14,293 nt of DNA, taken from assembly GCA_030693565.1 (NCBI GenBank), contig JAUYAJ010000469.1:1-14293 (forward strand). Reading direction: 5' to 3'. Under the pieces are notes generated by a model. That model was not told the origin of the DNA. It was given only the letters and a program-made list of their open reading frames with translations, and made no database searches. This stretch comes from Rubrivivax sp. (GTDB taxonomy: Bacteria > Pseudomonadota > Gammaproteobacteria > Burkholderiales > Burkholderiaceae_C). Position numbers and translations under genes: made by a program. Position 1 is the stretch's first letter. Every line of letters starts with the position of its first letter. Positions 6,068 to 14,004 of this stretch are shown here, piece by piece.

Positions 6068-7199
6068 GGCCGTCGACATGCCGCAGCCCATCGACGACCC
6101 CCGCCACGACCGCGAAGCCGGTTCGCGCGACGCCACGCTCGACACCACGCGCATCGACGACGTGCGCATCGCCGCCGTGCGCGCGCTGGTGTCGCCGGCG
6201 GTGCTGCTCGAAGAACTGCCGGTGACGCCGGCCGTCGAAGCCCTGATCGAGTCGACACGAGCCTGCATCGGCCTGGTGCTGCAAGGCCGAGACGACCGCA
6301 TCGTCGTCGTCGTCGGGCCTTGCTCGATCCACGACCACGGTGCGGCGATGACCTACGCCCAGCGCCTGCAGCCGCTGGCGCGCGAACTGGCCAGCGAGCT
6401 GATCGTCGTCATGCGGGTCTATTTCGAGAAGCCGCGCACGACGGTGGGCTGGAAGGGCTACATCAACGACCCGCGGCTGGACGGCAGCTTCCGCATCAAC
6501 GAAGGGCTGGCGCGGGCGCGCCGGCTGCTGCTGGACATCAGCGCGCTCGGGTTGCCGGCGGGCACCGAGTTCCTCGACCTGCTGAGCCCGCAATACCTGG
6601 CCGACCTGATCGCCTGGGGTGCGATCGGCGCCCGCACCACCGAAAGCCAGAGCCATCGCCAGCTGGCCTCGGGGCTGAGCTGCGCGGTTGGCTTCAAGAA
6701 TGGCACCGACGGCAGCGTGCAGGTGGCGGCCGACGCCGGGCTCGCCGCGGCCGCGCCGCATTCCTTCATGGGCATGACGAAGATGGGGGTGGCGGCGATC
6801 TTCGAGACCCGCGGCAACGCCGACGGCCACATCATCCTGCGCGGCGGCAAGGTGCCGAACTACGACGCCGCCGCCGTCGAAGCGGCCGGCGCCGTGCTGC
6901 GCAAGGCCGGGCTGCGCGAGGCGCTGATGGTCGACTGCTCGCACGCCAACTCGGCCAAGCAGCACCGTCGGCAGATCGATGTCGCGCGCGACCTGGCGGC
7001 GCAGATCGAAGCCGGCGAGCGCCGCATCGCCGGCGTCATGATCGAAAGCCATCTGCACGAAGGCCGGCAAGACTTGCTGCCCGGCGAGCCGCTGCAGCCC
7101 GGCGTGTCGATCACCGACGCCTGCATCGGCTGGGACGACACCGAGCCGCTGCTGCGCCGCCTGGCACAGGCCGTGCAGCGGCGCCGCAGCGTGCCGTGA
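6066..7199 (+). CDS. aroG: 3-deoxy-7-phosphoheptulonate (DAHP) synthase, class I, AroG/AroF/AroH type
   Basis: 377 residues. The enzyme condenses phosphoenolpyruvate with erythrose 4-phosphate to DAHP, the first step of the shikimate pathway, in the cytosol. Alignment by eye with E. coli AroG (350 residues) is strong over the whole length with an offset of +25: metal-binding Cys86 in GPCSIH (E. coli Cys61), Lys122 in RVYFEKPRTTVGWKG (Lys97), GARTTESQ, ASGLSC, GFKNGTDG, DCSHANS and the terminal DACIGWDDTEPLLRRL. Regulatory-site residues of the feedback-sensitive family are largely kept, including the Pro-Gln of SPQYLADL and the Ser of GLSC, so allosteric control by an aromatic amino acid is likely; which one cannot be told. 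About 25 extra N-terminal residues are polar and unlike AroG; the start could be 6066 or 6078, neither with a good ribosome site. It sits 60 bases after aspS and overlaps nudB. Confidence 0.94.
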   Translation: MAVDMPQPIDDPRHDREAGSRDATLDTTRIDDVRIAAVRALVSPAVLLEELPVTPAVEALIESTRACIGLVLQGRDDRIVVVVGPCSIHDHGAAMTYAQRLQPLARELASELIVVMRVYFEKPRTTVGWKGYINDPRLDGSFRINEGLARARRLLLDISALGLPAGTEFLDLLSPQYLADLIAWGAIGARTTESQSHRQLASGLSCAVGFKNGTDGSVQVAADAGLAAAAPHSFMGMTKMGVAAIFETRGNADGHIILRGGKVPNYDAAAVEAAGAVLRKAGLREALMVDCSHANSAKQHRRQIDVARDLAAQIEAGERRIAGVMIESHLHEGRQDLLPGEPLQPGVSITDACIGWDDTEPLLRRLAQAVQRRRSVP

Positions 7200-7654
7200 G
7201 CCGGCCGTTCAAGATCCCCGAGTCGGTGCTGGTGGTGATCCACACGCCGGCGGCCGAGGTGTTGCTGATCGAGCGCGCCGACCACCCCGGTTTCTGGCAA
7301 AGCGTGACCGGTGCCAAGGACCATGCCGACGAGCCGCTGGCGGCCACGGCGCGCCGTGAGGTGGCCGAAGAAACCGGCATCGACGGCGGCCTGCTGCACG
7401 ACTGGGCCTTGTGCAACGTCTACCCGATCTTCCCGATCTGGGCCCACCGCTACGCGCCTGGCGTGGGTCACAACACCGAGCATGTGTTCGGCCTCTCGGT
7501 GGCGCCCGGCACCGCAGTGCGGCTGCAGCCACGCGAACACCTGCGCCACACCTGGCTGCCGTGGCGCGTGGCGGCCGAGCGCTGCTTCTCTCCCAGCAAC
7601 GCCGAGGCCATCCTTCAATTGCCGGGCCGACTGGCCGCCGCCACGCCGCCATGA
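7196..7654 (+). CDS. nudB: Dihydroneopterin triphosphate diphosphatase (Nudix hydrolase NudB)
   Basis: 152 residues from a GTG whose GTGA overlaps the aroG stop by four bases. NudB removes pyrophosphate from dihydroneopterin triphosphate, an early step of folate synthesis. It resembles E. coli NudB along its length: PESVLVVIHT, the ERADHPGFWQSVTG stretch, the Nudix box from G39 to I62 with REVAEETG at 54-61, and the HRYAPGVGHNTEHVFGL segment characteristic of NudB among Nudix enzymes. The Nudix box has one extra residue between the first Gly and the Glu (G-x6-E-x7-REVAEETGI), where the canonical spacing is x5; the catalytic Glu residues are intact. The tight overlap suggests translational coupling with aroG. 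A general Nudix pyrophosphatase is the alternative, but the HRYAPG segment favours NudB. Confidence 0.9.
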   Translation: MSRPFKIPESVLVVIHTPAAEVLLIERADHPGFWQSVTGAKDHADEPLAATARREVAEETGIDGGLLHDWALCNVYPIFPIWAHRYAPGVGHNTEHVFGLSVAPGTAVRLQPREHLRHTWLPWRVAAERCFSPSNAEAILQLPGRLAAATPP

Positions 7655-8454
7655 TCAATCCCCTGCAGTCGACCCTGATGCCGCCTTACGCGGGGCTGGG
7701 GGCGCTGCGCGTGGCCACCTACAACATCCACAAAGGTGTGCGCGGCATCGGGCTGGGCAAGCGGCTGGAGATCCACAACCTCGGACTGGCGATCGAGGCG
7801 CTCGACGCCGACCTCGTCTTCCTGCAGGAAGTGCGGCTGTTCCACCACGGCGAGGCGCGGCACTTCGACCGCACGTCGTTCGGCTGGCCCAAGCAGGGCC
7901 AGGCCGACTTCCTGGCTCCGGAAGGCTATGACGTGGCCTACCGCACCAATGCCGTGACGCGCCAGGGCGAGCATGGCAATGCCTTGCTGTCGCGCTGGCC
8001 GCTGGGCGATGTCGGTCACCACGATGTCAGCGACCACCGCTTCGAGCAGCGCGGCCTGCTCCATGTGCCGGTGTTGTGGAATGGCAGCGCGTTGCACGCC
8101 GTCGTCGTTCACCTCGGGCTGGTGCATGCCAGCCGGGTGCGCCAGGTGCAGCGGCTGGCCCAGTTCATCGACGCGGTGGTGCCGCCGGGCGAGATGCTGG
8201 TGGTGGCGGGCGACTTCAACGATTGGGGCGAACGCCTGGACGGGCCGATGCGCGAGATCGGCCTGACGCGCGCGGTGTCGCCGCAAGGCCTGGCGCGCCA
8301 GCGCCTGACCTTCCCCTCGCTGATACCGGTGTTTGCGCTCGACCGTTTCTACACCCGTGGCCTGGCCTGCCGCTCGACGATGGTGCCGCGCGGCACCACC
8401 TGGGCGCGGATGTCGGACCACTTGCCCATCGTGGCCGAGCTGGAGCCGTGCTGA
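7651..8454 (+). CDS. Endonuclease/exonuclease/phosphatase family protein, YbhP-like
   Basis: 267 residues, starting at the ATG of an ATGA overlap with the nudB stop; an alternative ATG lies nine codons in. The EEP (DNase I/sphingomyelinase-like) metal-dependent phosphoesterase fold is shown by its motif series: Asn25 in ATYNIHKG, Glu60 in LQEVR, His154 in VVHLGL, Asp188/Asn190 in GDFND, Asp231 in LDRF and Asp256-His257 in SDHLP. All catalytic positions are present, so the enzyme should be active; whether it cuts nucleic acid, a phospholipid head group or another phosphodiester cannot be told. No signal peptide or membrane helix is seen. In E. coli the homologue ybhP adjoins clsB, and here clsB follows directly, supporting a role linked to phospholipid metabolism. 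That link is inference from gene order. Confidence 0.88.
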   Translation: MINPLQSTLMPPYAGLGALRVATYNIHKGVRGIGLGKRLEIHNLGLAIEALDADLVFLQEVRLFHHGEARHFDRTSFGWPKQGQADFLAPEGYDVAYRTNAVTRQGEHGNALLSRWPLGDVGHHDVSDHRFEQRGLLHVPVLWNGSALHAVVVHLGLVHASRVRQVQRLAQFIDAVVPPGEMLVVAGDFNDWGERLDGPMREIGLTRAVSPQGLARQRLTFPSLIPVFALDRFYTRGLACRSTMVPRGTTWARMSDHLPIVAELEPC

Positions 8455-9734
8455 CCAGCCCCGACCCGGACGGCGACACCCAGGCCTGGGCGCGCGGCGA
8501 CACGGCGTTGCCGCACTTCGTCGGTGGCAATCGCGTGCGCCTGCTGCAAGGCGGCGACGCGCTGTTCCCGCGCATGCACGAAGCGATCGCGGCCGCGCGC
8601 ACCGAGATCTGGCTGGCGACCTACATCTTCCACCCCGACAGCGCCGGCCGCGCGATGGCCGACGCCTTGCTGGCGGCGGCCGAGCGCGGCGTGCGCGTCT
8701 ACGTCGTCGTCGACGGTTTCGGCTCGATGGGTGTGCTGCCGCTGCTGCGCGTCTGGTTGCGCCACGAGCGCCTGAAGTTCGAGGTCTTCCGCCCGCTCGA
8801 CCGCTGGTACGCCTGGCTGCAGCCGGGCCAGTTGCGCCGGCTGCACCAGAAGATGTGCGTCGTCGACCGCGAGATCGCCTTCGTCGGCGGCATCAACGTC
8901 ATCGACGACCGCAACGACATCCACCATGGGGCCTTCGCCACGCCGCGGCTGGACTTCGCCGTCGAGCTGCACGGACCGCTGGCGCTGCAAGTGCATGGCA
9001 CGACGCGGGCGATGTGGGCGCGCGCCAATCTGGGCCATGGCTGGCGCGAGGAAGTGCGCTCGCTGGCGCGCAGCGCCGCACCGGTGGAGCAGACGCTGCG
9101 ACTGCTGCGCCGGCTGCGCTCGACGCCGGGCGCCACCGATGCCGGCACCAGCCTGCAGCCGGTGCTGGCGGCCTTCGTCGTCCGCGACAACCTGCGCCAG
9201 CGCCGCGCCATCGAGCGCAGCTATGTCGAGGCGATCCGCGGCGCAAGCACGCGCGTCGACATCGCCGTGCCCTACTTCTATCCCGGCCGGGCCTTTCGGC
9301 GCACGCTGCGCGACGCCGCCCGCCGCGGCGTGCGCGTGCGCCTGCTGCTGCAGGGCAAGATCGACTACCGGCTGGCGGCGCTGGCGGCCCAGGCCTTGTA
9401 CGACGAACTCAGCGCCCATGGCGTGCGCATCTTCGAATACACGCCGACCTTTCTGCACGCCAAGGTGGCGGTGGTCGACGACGACTGGGCCACCGTGGGC
9501 AGCTCCAACATCGACCCGCTGTCGCTGCTGCTCAACCTGGAGGCCAACATCGCGGTTCAGGATGCCGACTTCGCGCGCGACCTGGGCGCGCAGTTCGACG
9601 CTGCCATCGCGCAGTCGACCGAGGTCAGCACGCTGCCGGCGCGCCAGGGCTGGCAGCGCTGGCTGGAGCGCGGCTTCGTCGCCTGGCTGGCGACGGTCTA
9701 CCTGCGGCTGGCCGGCATCACAGGCCGCTATTGA
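8448..9734 (+). CDS. clsB: Cardiolipin synthase B (phospholipase D superfamily)
   Basis: 428 residues from GTG 8448, overlapping the previous gene by seven bases. ClsB transfers a phosphatidyl group between phosphatidylglycerol molecules to make cardiolipin; E. coli ClsB can also form phosphatidylglycerol by trans-phosphatidylation with glycerol. Two HKD motifs of the PLD fold are complete: HQKMCVVD from H133 and HAKVAVVD from H337, each followed by the expected Gly/Ser run (VGGIN; VGSSNIDPLSL). As in E. coli ClsB, there are no N-terminal membrane helices, unlike ClsA; a hydrophobic stretch lies near the C-terminus (WLATVYLRLAGI). The start is uncertain: GGAG at 8442-8445 is only two bases from the GTG but five from a CTG at 8451 that would make a CTGA overlap. 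The 3' end overlaps the convergent DUF805 gene by 17 bases. Confidence 0.92.
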   Translation: MLTSPDPDGDTQAWARGDTALPHFVGGNRVRLLQGGDALFPRMHEAIAAARTEIWLATYIFHPDSAGRAMADALLAAAERGVRVYVVVDGFGSMGVLPLLRVWLRHERLKFEVFRPLDRWYAWLQPGQLRRLHQKMCVVDREIAFVGGINVIDDRNDIHHGAFATPRLDFAVELHGPLALQVHGTTRAMWARANLGHGWREEVRSLARSAAPVEQTLRLLRRLRSTPGATDAGTSLQPVLAAFVVRDNLRQRRAIERSYVEAIRGASTRVDIAVPYFYPGRAFRRTLRDAARRGVRVRLLLQGKIDYRLAALAAQALYDELSAHGVRIFEYTPTFLHAKVAVVDDDWATVGSSNIDPLSLLLNLEANIAVQDADFARDLGAQFDAAIAQSTEVSTLPARQGWQRWLERGFVAWLATVYLRLAGITGRY

Positions 9735-10119
9735 GCGGCTGCACGGGGTCGTCGCCGAAGCGGTTGGCGCCGCGGGTGCCGGCCAGGAAACCGTTGTCGA
9801 TCAAGGCCCAGAGCCAGCCGACCAGGGGCAGCAACACGATCAGCACCCACCAGCCCGACTTGTCGCGGTCGTGCCAGCGCTTGATCGAGACCGCCACCGC
9901 TGGCCACAGCAGCAGCATCTGAACCCAGGTGCTGGCCGTGCCTGACGGAACGCGCGCCACCGCCAGCAAGGTCTGCAGCAACAGCGTCAGCCCGAACAGC
10001 GCCAGCACGCCGTAGAGCCAGAACTCGCGCCGCGCGATGCGCCCGCGCGGGTCGAGGAAGATGCGCAGCGGCGACATCGGCTCGTCGGCGAGCCAACGCG
10101 AGGGCGTCAAGGTGTCCAT
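9718..10119 (-). CDS. DUF805 family small membrane protein
   Basis: 133 residues. Diagnostic DUF805 features are in order: the GRIARREFWLYGVL motif at 26-39, a first membrane helix about 34-56, a second about 65-79, then the conserved KRWHDRDKSGWW at 80-91, a third helix about 92-107, and the closing GTRGANRFGDDP. The E. coli members YhaH and YhaI have no established biochemical role; the protein should sit in the inner membrane. The start at 10119 lacks a clear ribosome site; Met15 (10077) is an alternative that would leave the whole domain intact. It follows the OmpA-like gene by 18 bases, so both are probably cotranscribed, and its stop lies inside the convergent clsB coding region. Confidence 0.88.
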   Translation of the reverse strand: MDTLTPSRWLADEPMSPLRIFLDPRGRIARREFWLYGVLALFGLTLLLQTLLAVARVPSGTASTWVQMLLLWPAVAVSIKRWHDRDKSGWWVLIVLLPLVGWLWALIDNGFLAGTRGANRFGDDPVQPLNSGL

Positions 10120-10137
10120 GTCGGCGCGATCGATGGG

Positions 10138-10665
10138 TTATTGGTGCGAGGGCCGGCCGACCAGCTCGATGCTCAGGCGCGGCTCGGCCAGCTTCTTGTC
10201 GATCCGGCTTTCGACGTAGATGCGCTTGCTCTCGATGCCGCGCTGCGCCAGGTAGCTGCGCAGCGCCTGCAGCCGCGCCGGCGTCAGGCTGCGCTCGTCG
10301 GCGGCCGCGCCTTCGGTCTGCCACGGGCCCGAGGGCACGACGAAGGCCACCTCGACGTCCAGATCGGCGGCGTCGGCCACCAGCGCGTCGAGCCGGCGCT
10401 GCGCCAAGGCGCTGAGCTTGTCGCCTTCGAACAAGCCTTTGGCCTGCAGGTTGGCTGACAACACCGTGGTCTTGGACGGCTCGGCCTTGGCGCCGGGCTT
10501 GGTTGCCGGCACCTTGGCCACCGGCATGTCTTTGGCCGCCGGGCGCGCTGGCGGCGCGACGGGCGGCGTTTGCGCCAGGGCGGCGCCGCCCAGTGTGGCC
10601 ATGAGCCCGGCGCACAGCCAGCGGCGCGCCAACACGTGAAGGGGGGAAAGTTGGCGCAGGCTCAT
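10138..10665 (-). CDS. Secreted/periplasmic protein with a divergent OmpA-like C-terminal domain
   Basis: 175 residues from the ATG at 10665, chosen because it gives a standard signal peptide: basic start, hydrophobic WLCAGLMATLGGAA and an ALA/Q cleavage site after residue 31. Residues 32-66 are a flexible Pro/Ala/Lys linker of the kind that spans periplasm or peptidoglycan. Residues ~68-171 follow the pattern of the OmpA/MotB peptidoglycan-binding fold: GLFEGDKLSALAQRRLDALV, a central strand (VEVAFVV), then ERSLTPARLQALRSYLAQRGI and RIYVESRI. The resemblance is in spacing and secondary structure; the usual GHTD motif is replaced by SGPWQTEG, so peptidoglycan binding may be lost or altered. 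It may partner with the DUF805 protein downstream. The OmpA-like call is moderate; secretion is well supported. Confidence 0.65.
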   Translation of the reverse strand: MSLRQLSPLHVLARRWLCAGLMATLGGAALAQTPPVAPPARPAAKDMPVAKVPATKPGAKAEPSKTTVLSANLQAKGLFEGDKLSALAQRRLDALVADAADLDVEVAFVVPSGPWQTEGAAADERSLTPARLQALRSYLAQRGIESKRIYVESRIDKKLAEPRLSIELVGRPSHQ

Positions 10666-10696
10666 GGCAGGTTTCTCGCGAAACGGCAGGGCATCC

Positions 10697-10702
10697 ATCG
10701 TA
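10697..10702 (-). promoter_or_regulatory. Possible -10 box for the OmpA-like/DUF805 pair
   Basis: TACGAT on the minus strand (four of six matches to TATAAT plus a common TACnAT form) lies 31 bases before the ATG at 10665. No good -35 box is visible. It overlaps an alternative upstream ATG at 10698, which supports the 10665 start if the promoter is real. Confidence 0.25.
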
Positions 10703-10800
10703 GCCGCAGCCGGCACCGCCGGCCGCCGCAGTCGCGCCATTTTGGCCTGCCGAGCGGGCGCCGGCATGACATCGATCAAGACCGAGCCCGGACCCGCTTC

Positions 10801-10806
10801 CACAAT
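10801..10806 (+). promoter_or_regulatory. Possible -10 box for the ABC exporter operon
   Basis: CACAAT matches TATAAT at four of six positions and lies 46 bases before the ATPase start at 10853; the hexamer at 17-base spacing upstream is a poor AAGACC. The 187-base divergent region (10666-10852) has no other feature I can support. Confidence 0.2.
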
Positions 10807-10852
10807 GGCAGCGTCAGGCGGCGCTGCCCGGCGCGCCCGAGCCTGCCCCACC

Positions 10853-11604
<752 letters not shown>

Positions 11605-11608
<4 letters not shown>

Positions 11609-13986
11609 AGGCGCTGGACCGCAAGCTGCTGCGCGACCTGCGGCTGATGTGGAGCCAGGCGCTGACGATCGCGCTCGTGGTGGCCAGCGGCATCGGCGGC
11701 TTCATCACCACGCTGTCGGCGGTGGACTCGCTGGCGCTGGCGCGCGACCGCTTCTACATCGACGGCCGCTTCGCCGATGTCTTCGCCAGCGTGAAACGGG
11801 CCCCGAACGCGCTTGCCGAACGCCTGCGCGAGCTGCCCGGCGTGGCCGATGTGCAGACCAGCACCGAGTTCGCCGTGCGCGTCGAGATCGAAGGCCGCAG
11901 CGAGCCCATCATCGGCCAGCTGATCGGCATCGACCCGCGCCAGCCGGCGCGGCTGAACCGCATCACGCTGCGCAGCGGCCGCGCCGAGGGCGCCGCGCTG
12001 TGGCCGGGCCGGCCGCAAGAGGGCGGCGCGATCCCGGCCTGGCTGTCGGAGTCCTTCGCCCTCGCCCACGATCTGAAGCCGGGCGCGCGGCTCAGCGCGC
12101 TGGTCAACGGCAAGCAGCGCACGCTGGTGATGGCCGGCGTGGCACTGGCGCCCGAATATGTTTTCGCCGGCCTGTGGGGCATGCCCGACCAGCGCGGCTT
12201 CGGCGTCTTCTGGATCGACCACGACGCGCTCGCCGCTGCCTTCGACATGCAGGGCGCGTTCAACCGCGTCGCCGTGCGGCTGGCGCCGCAGGCCGACGAG
12301 CGCGCGGTGATCGACGCGTTGACGCTGCAACTCGGCCGCTACGGCGGCCGCCAGGCCCATGGCCGCGCCGACCAGACCTCCCACGCGATGCTCGACAACG
12401 AGATCAAGGAGCAGTACGTGCTGGGCACGATCCTGCCGTCGATCTTCCTCGCCGTGGCGGCTTTCCTGCTCAACGTCGTCGTCTCGCGGCTGGTGGCCAC
12501 GCAGCGCGAGCAGATCGCCGCGCTGAAGGCGCTGGGCTACCGCGACCGCACGATCGCTGCCCATTACCTCAAGCTGGTCGGCGCCATCGTCGCCATCGGC
12601 CTGGTGCTCGGGCTTTTGCTGGGCAAGCTGCTGGGCACGGCCTTGATCGGCCTGTATGCCGAGTTCTTCCGCTTCCCCAGCTTCGAGCACCGGATCGCGC
12701 CCTGGCTGGTGGTGGTCAGCGTGACGCTGACCGCGGCCACCGCGGTGCTGGGCACGCTCAACGCCATCGCCGCCACGGTGCGGCTGACGCCGGCCGAGGC
12801 GATGCGCCCGCCGGCGCCGGGCCATTACCGGCGCACCGTGCTCGAGCGTCTGGGCATCCGCCGCATTCCCACCGGGCTGCGCATGATCCTGCGCAACATG
12901 GAGCGCCGGCCCTGGCGCACCGGGATGTCGATTGCCGGCGTTGCCGCGGCGGTGGCCATCGTCATCATGGGCAACTTCTTCCGCGACGCCATCGAGTTCA
13001 TCGTCGACACCCAGTTCACGCTGGTGATGCGCAACGACGTCGCCGTCTGGTCGGTCGAGGCGGTGCCGGGCAGCGCCGCCGGCGAACTGCAGCGCCTGCC
13101 CGGCGTGGCGACGGTGGAGTCGAGTCGCTTCGTGCCGGTGACGCTGATCAACGGCCACCGCCGCGAGCGCACGCTGCTGCGCGGTTATGCGGCCGCGCCC
13201 GAGCTGTACCGCATCATCGACGCTCACAACCGCGAGACGCTGGCCAGCGGCAACGGTCTGGTGCTGACCGACCGGCTGGCCGACAAGCTCGGGCTGCGCA
13301 TCGGCGACCGCGTCCAGGTCGAGGTGCTCGAAGGTCGGCCGCGCCTGCTGACGCTGCCGGTGGACGCCGTGGTGCGCGAGATGATGGGGCTGAACGCCTA
13401 CATGAACCGCCCGGCGCTGAACCGCGCCATGGGCGACGGCGACTTGTCGACCGGCTTCATGCTCGGCCTGGAGCGCGGCGCCGAGCCGGCGCTGCTGGCA
13501 GCGACGCGGCAGATGCCGCGCGTCGCCGGCGCCTTCAGCAAGGCGACGATGCTGAGCAACATGGAAGAGCTGAGCGCGCGCAACATCCGCATCATGAGCA
13601 CGGTGCTGACGCTGTTCGCCACCGTCATCGCCGTCGGCGTGGTCTACAACAACGCCCGCATCGCCCTGGCCGAACGCACCTGGGAGCTCGCCAGCCTGCG
13701 CGTGCTGGGCTTCACGCGCGCCGAGGTCTCGGGCCTGCTGCTGGGCGAGATGGCGATCGGCATCGCCATCGCCTTGCCGCTGGGCATGCTGCTGGGCTGG
13801 GGCCTGGTGCATGCGATGGTCGGCGCGCTCAAGAGCGACCAGTTCTTCTTTCCGGTGGTGATCCTGCCGCGCACCTACGCCTGGGCGGCGATCTGCGTGG
13901 TGGCGGCGGCGCTGGCCAGTGCGCTGATCGTGCGCCGGCGCATCGACCGGCTCGACATGGTGGCGGCGCTGAAGACGCGCGAGTGA
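11605..13986 (+). CDS. ABC exporter permease with two FtsX domains
   Basis: 793 residues from GTG, overlapping the ATPase stop by four bases. The layout is duplicated: membrane helix ~19-40, a MacB-core-like periplasmic domain to ~265, a first FtsX domain with three helices at ~271-410 (KALGYRDRTIAAHYL is the coupling segment facing the ATPase), then a second helix-periplasmic-FtsX unit: helix ~440-460, periplasmic domain to ~655, FtsX helices ~660-785 with a matching LRVLGFTRAEVSGLLLGE coupling segment. Both halves end alike (LTPAEAMRP; DMVAALKTRE). So one chain may supply both transmembrane halves of the transporter, as proposed for YbbP-type permeases, whereas MacB and DevC carry one FtsX unit and dimerise. 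The substrate is unknown. Downstream, 18 bases separate it from a HlyD-type adaptor, so it is probably part of a tripartite exporter. Confidence 0.9.
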
Positions 13987-13991
13987 GCAAC

Positions 13992-13996
13992 AAGGA
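13992..13996 (+). promoter_or_regulatory. Ribosome binding site of the HlyD-type gene
   Basis: AAGGA eight bases before the ATG at 14005, the clearest ribosome site of the exporter operon. It supports this ATG over the second one two codons later. Confidence 0.6.
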
Positions 13997-14004
13997 CGGT
14001 AGCG

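Noticed and set aside
4041..7070. 1009-codon minus-strand open frame opposite aspS and aroG
   Set aside because: It runs across two well-identified genes and the gap between them. Its composition (Arg, His, Gln, Asp, Val) is that of an antisense shadow, with no domain seen.
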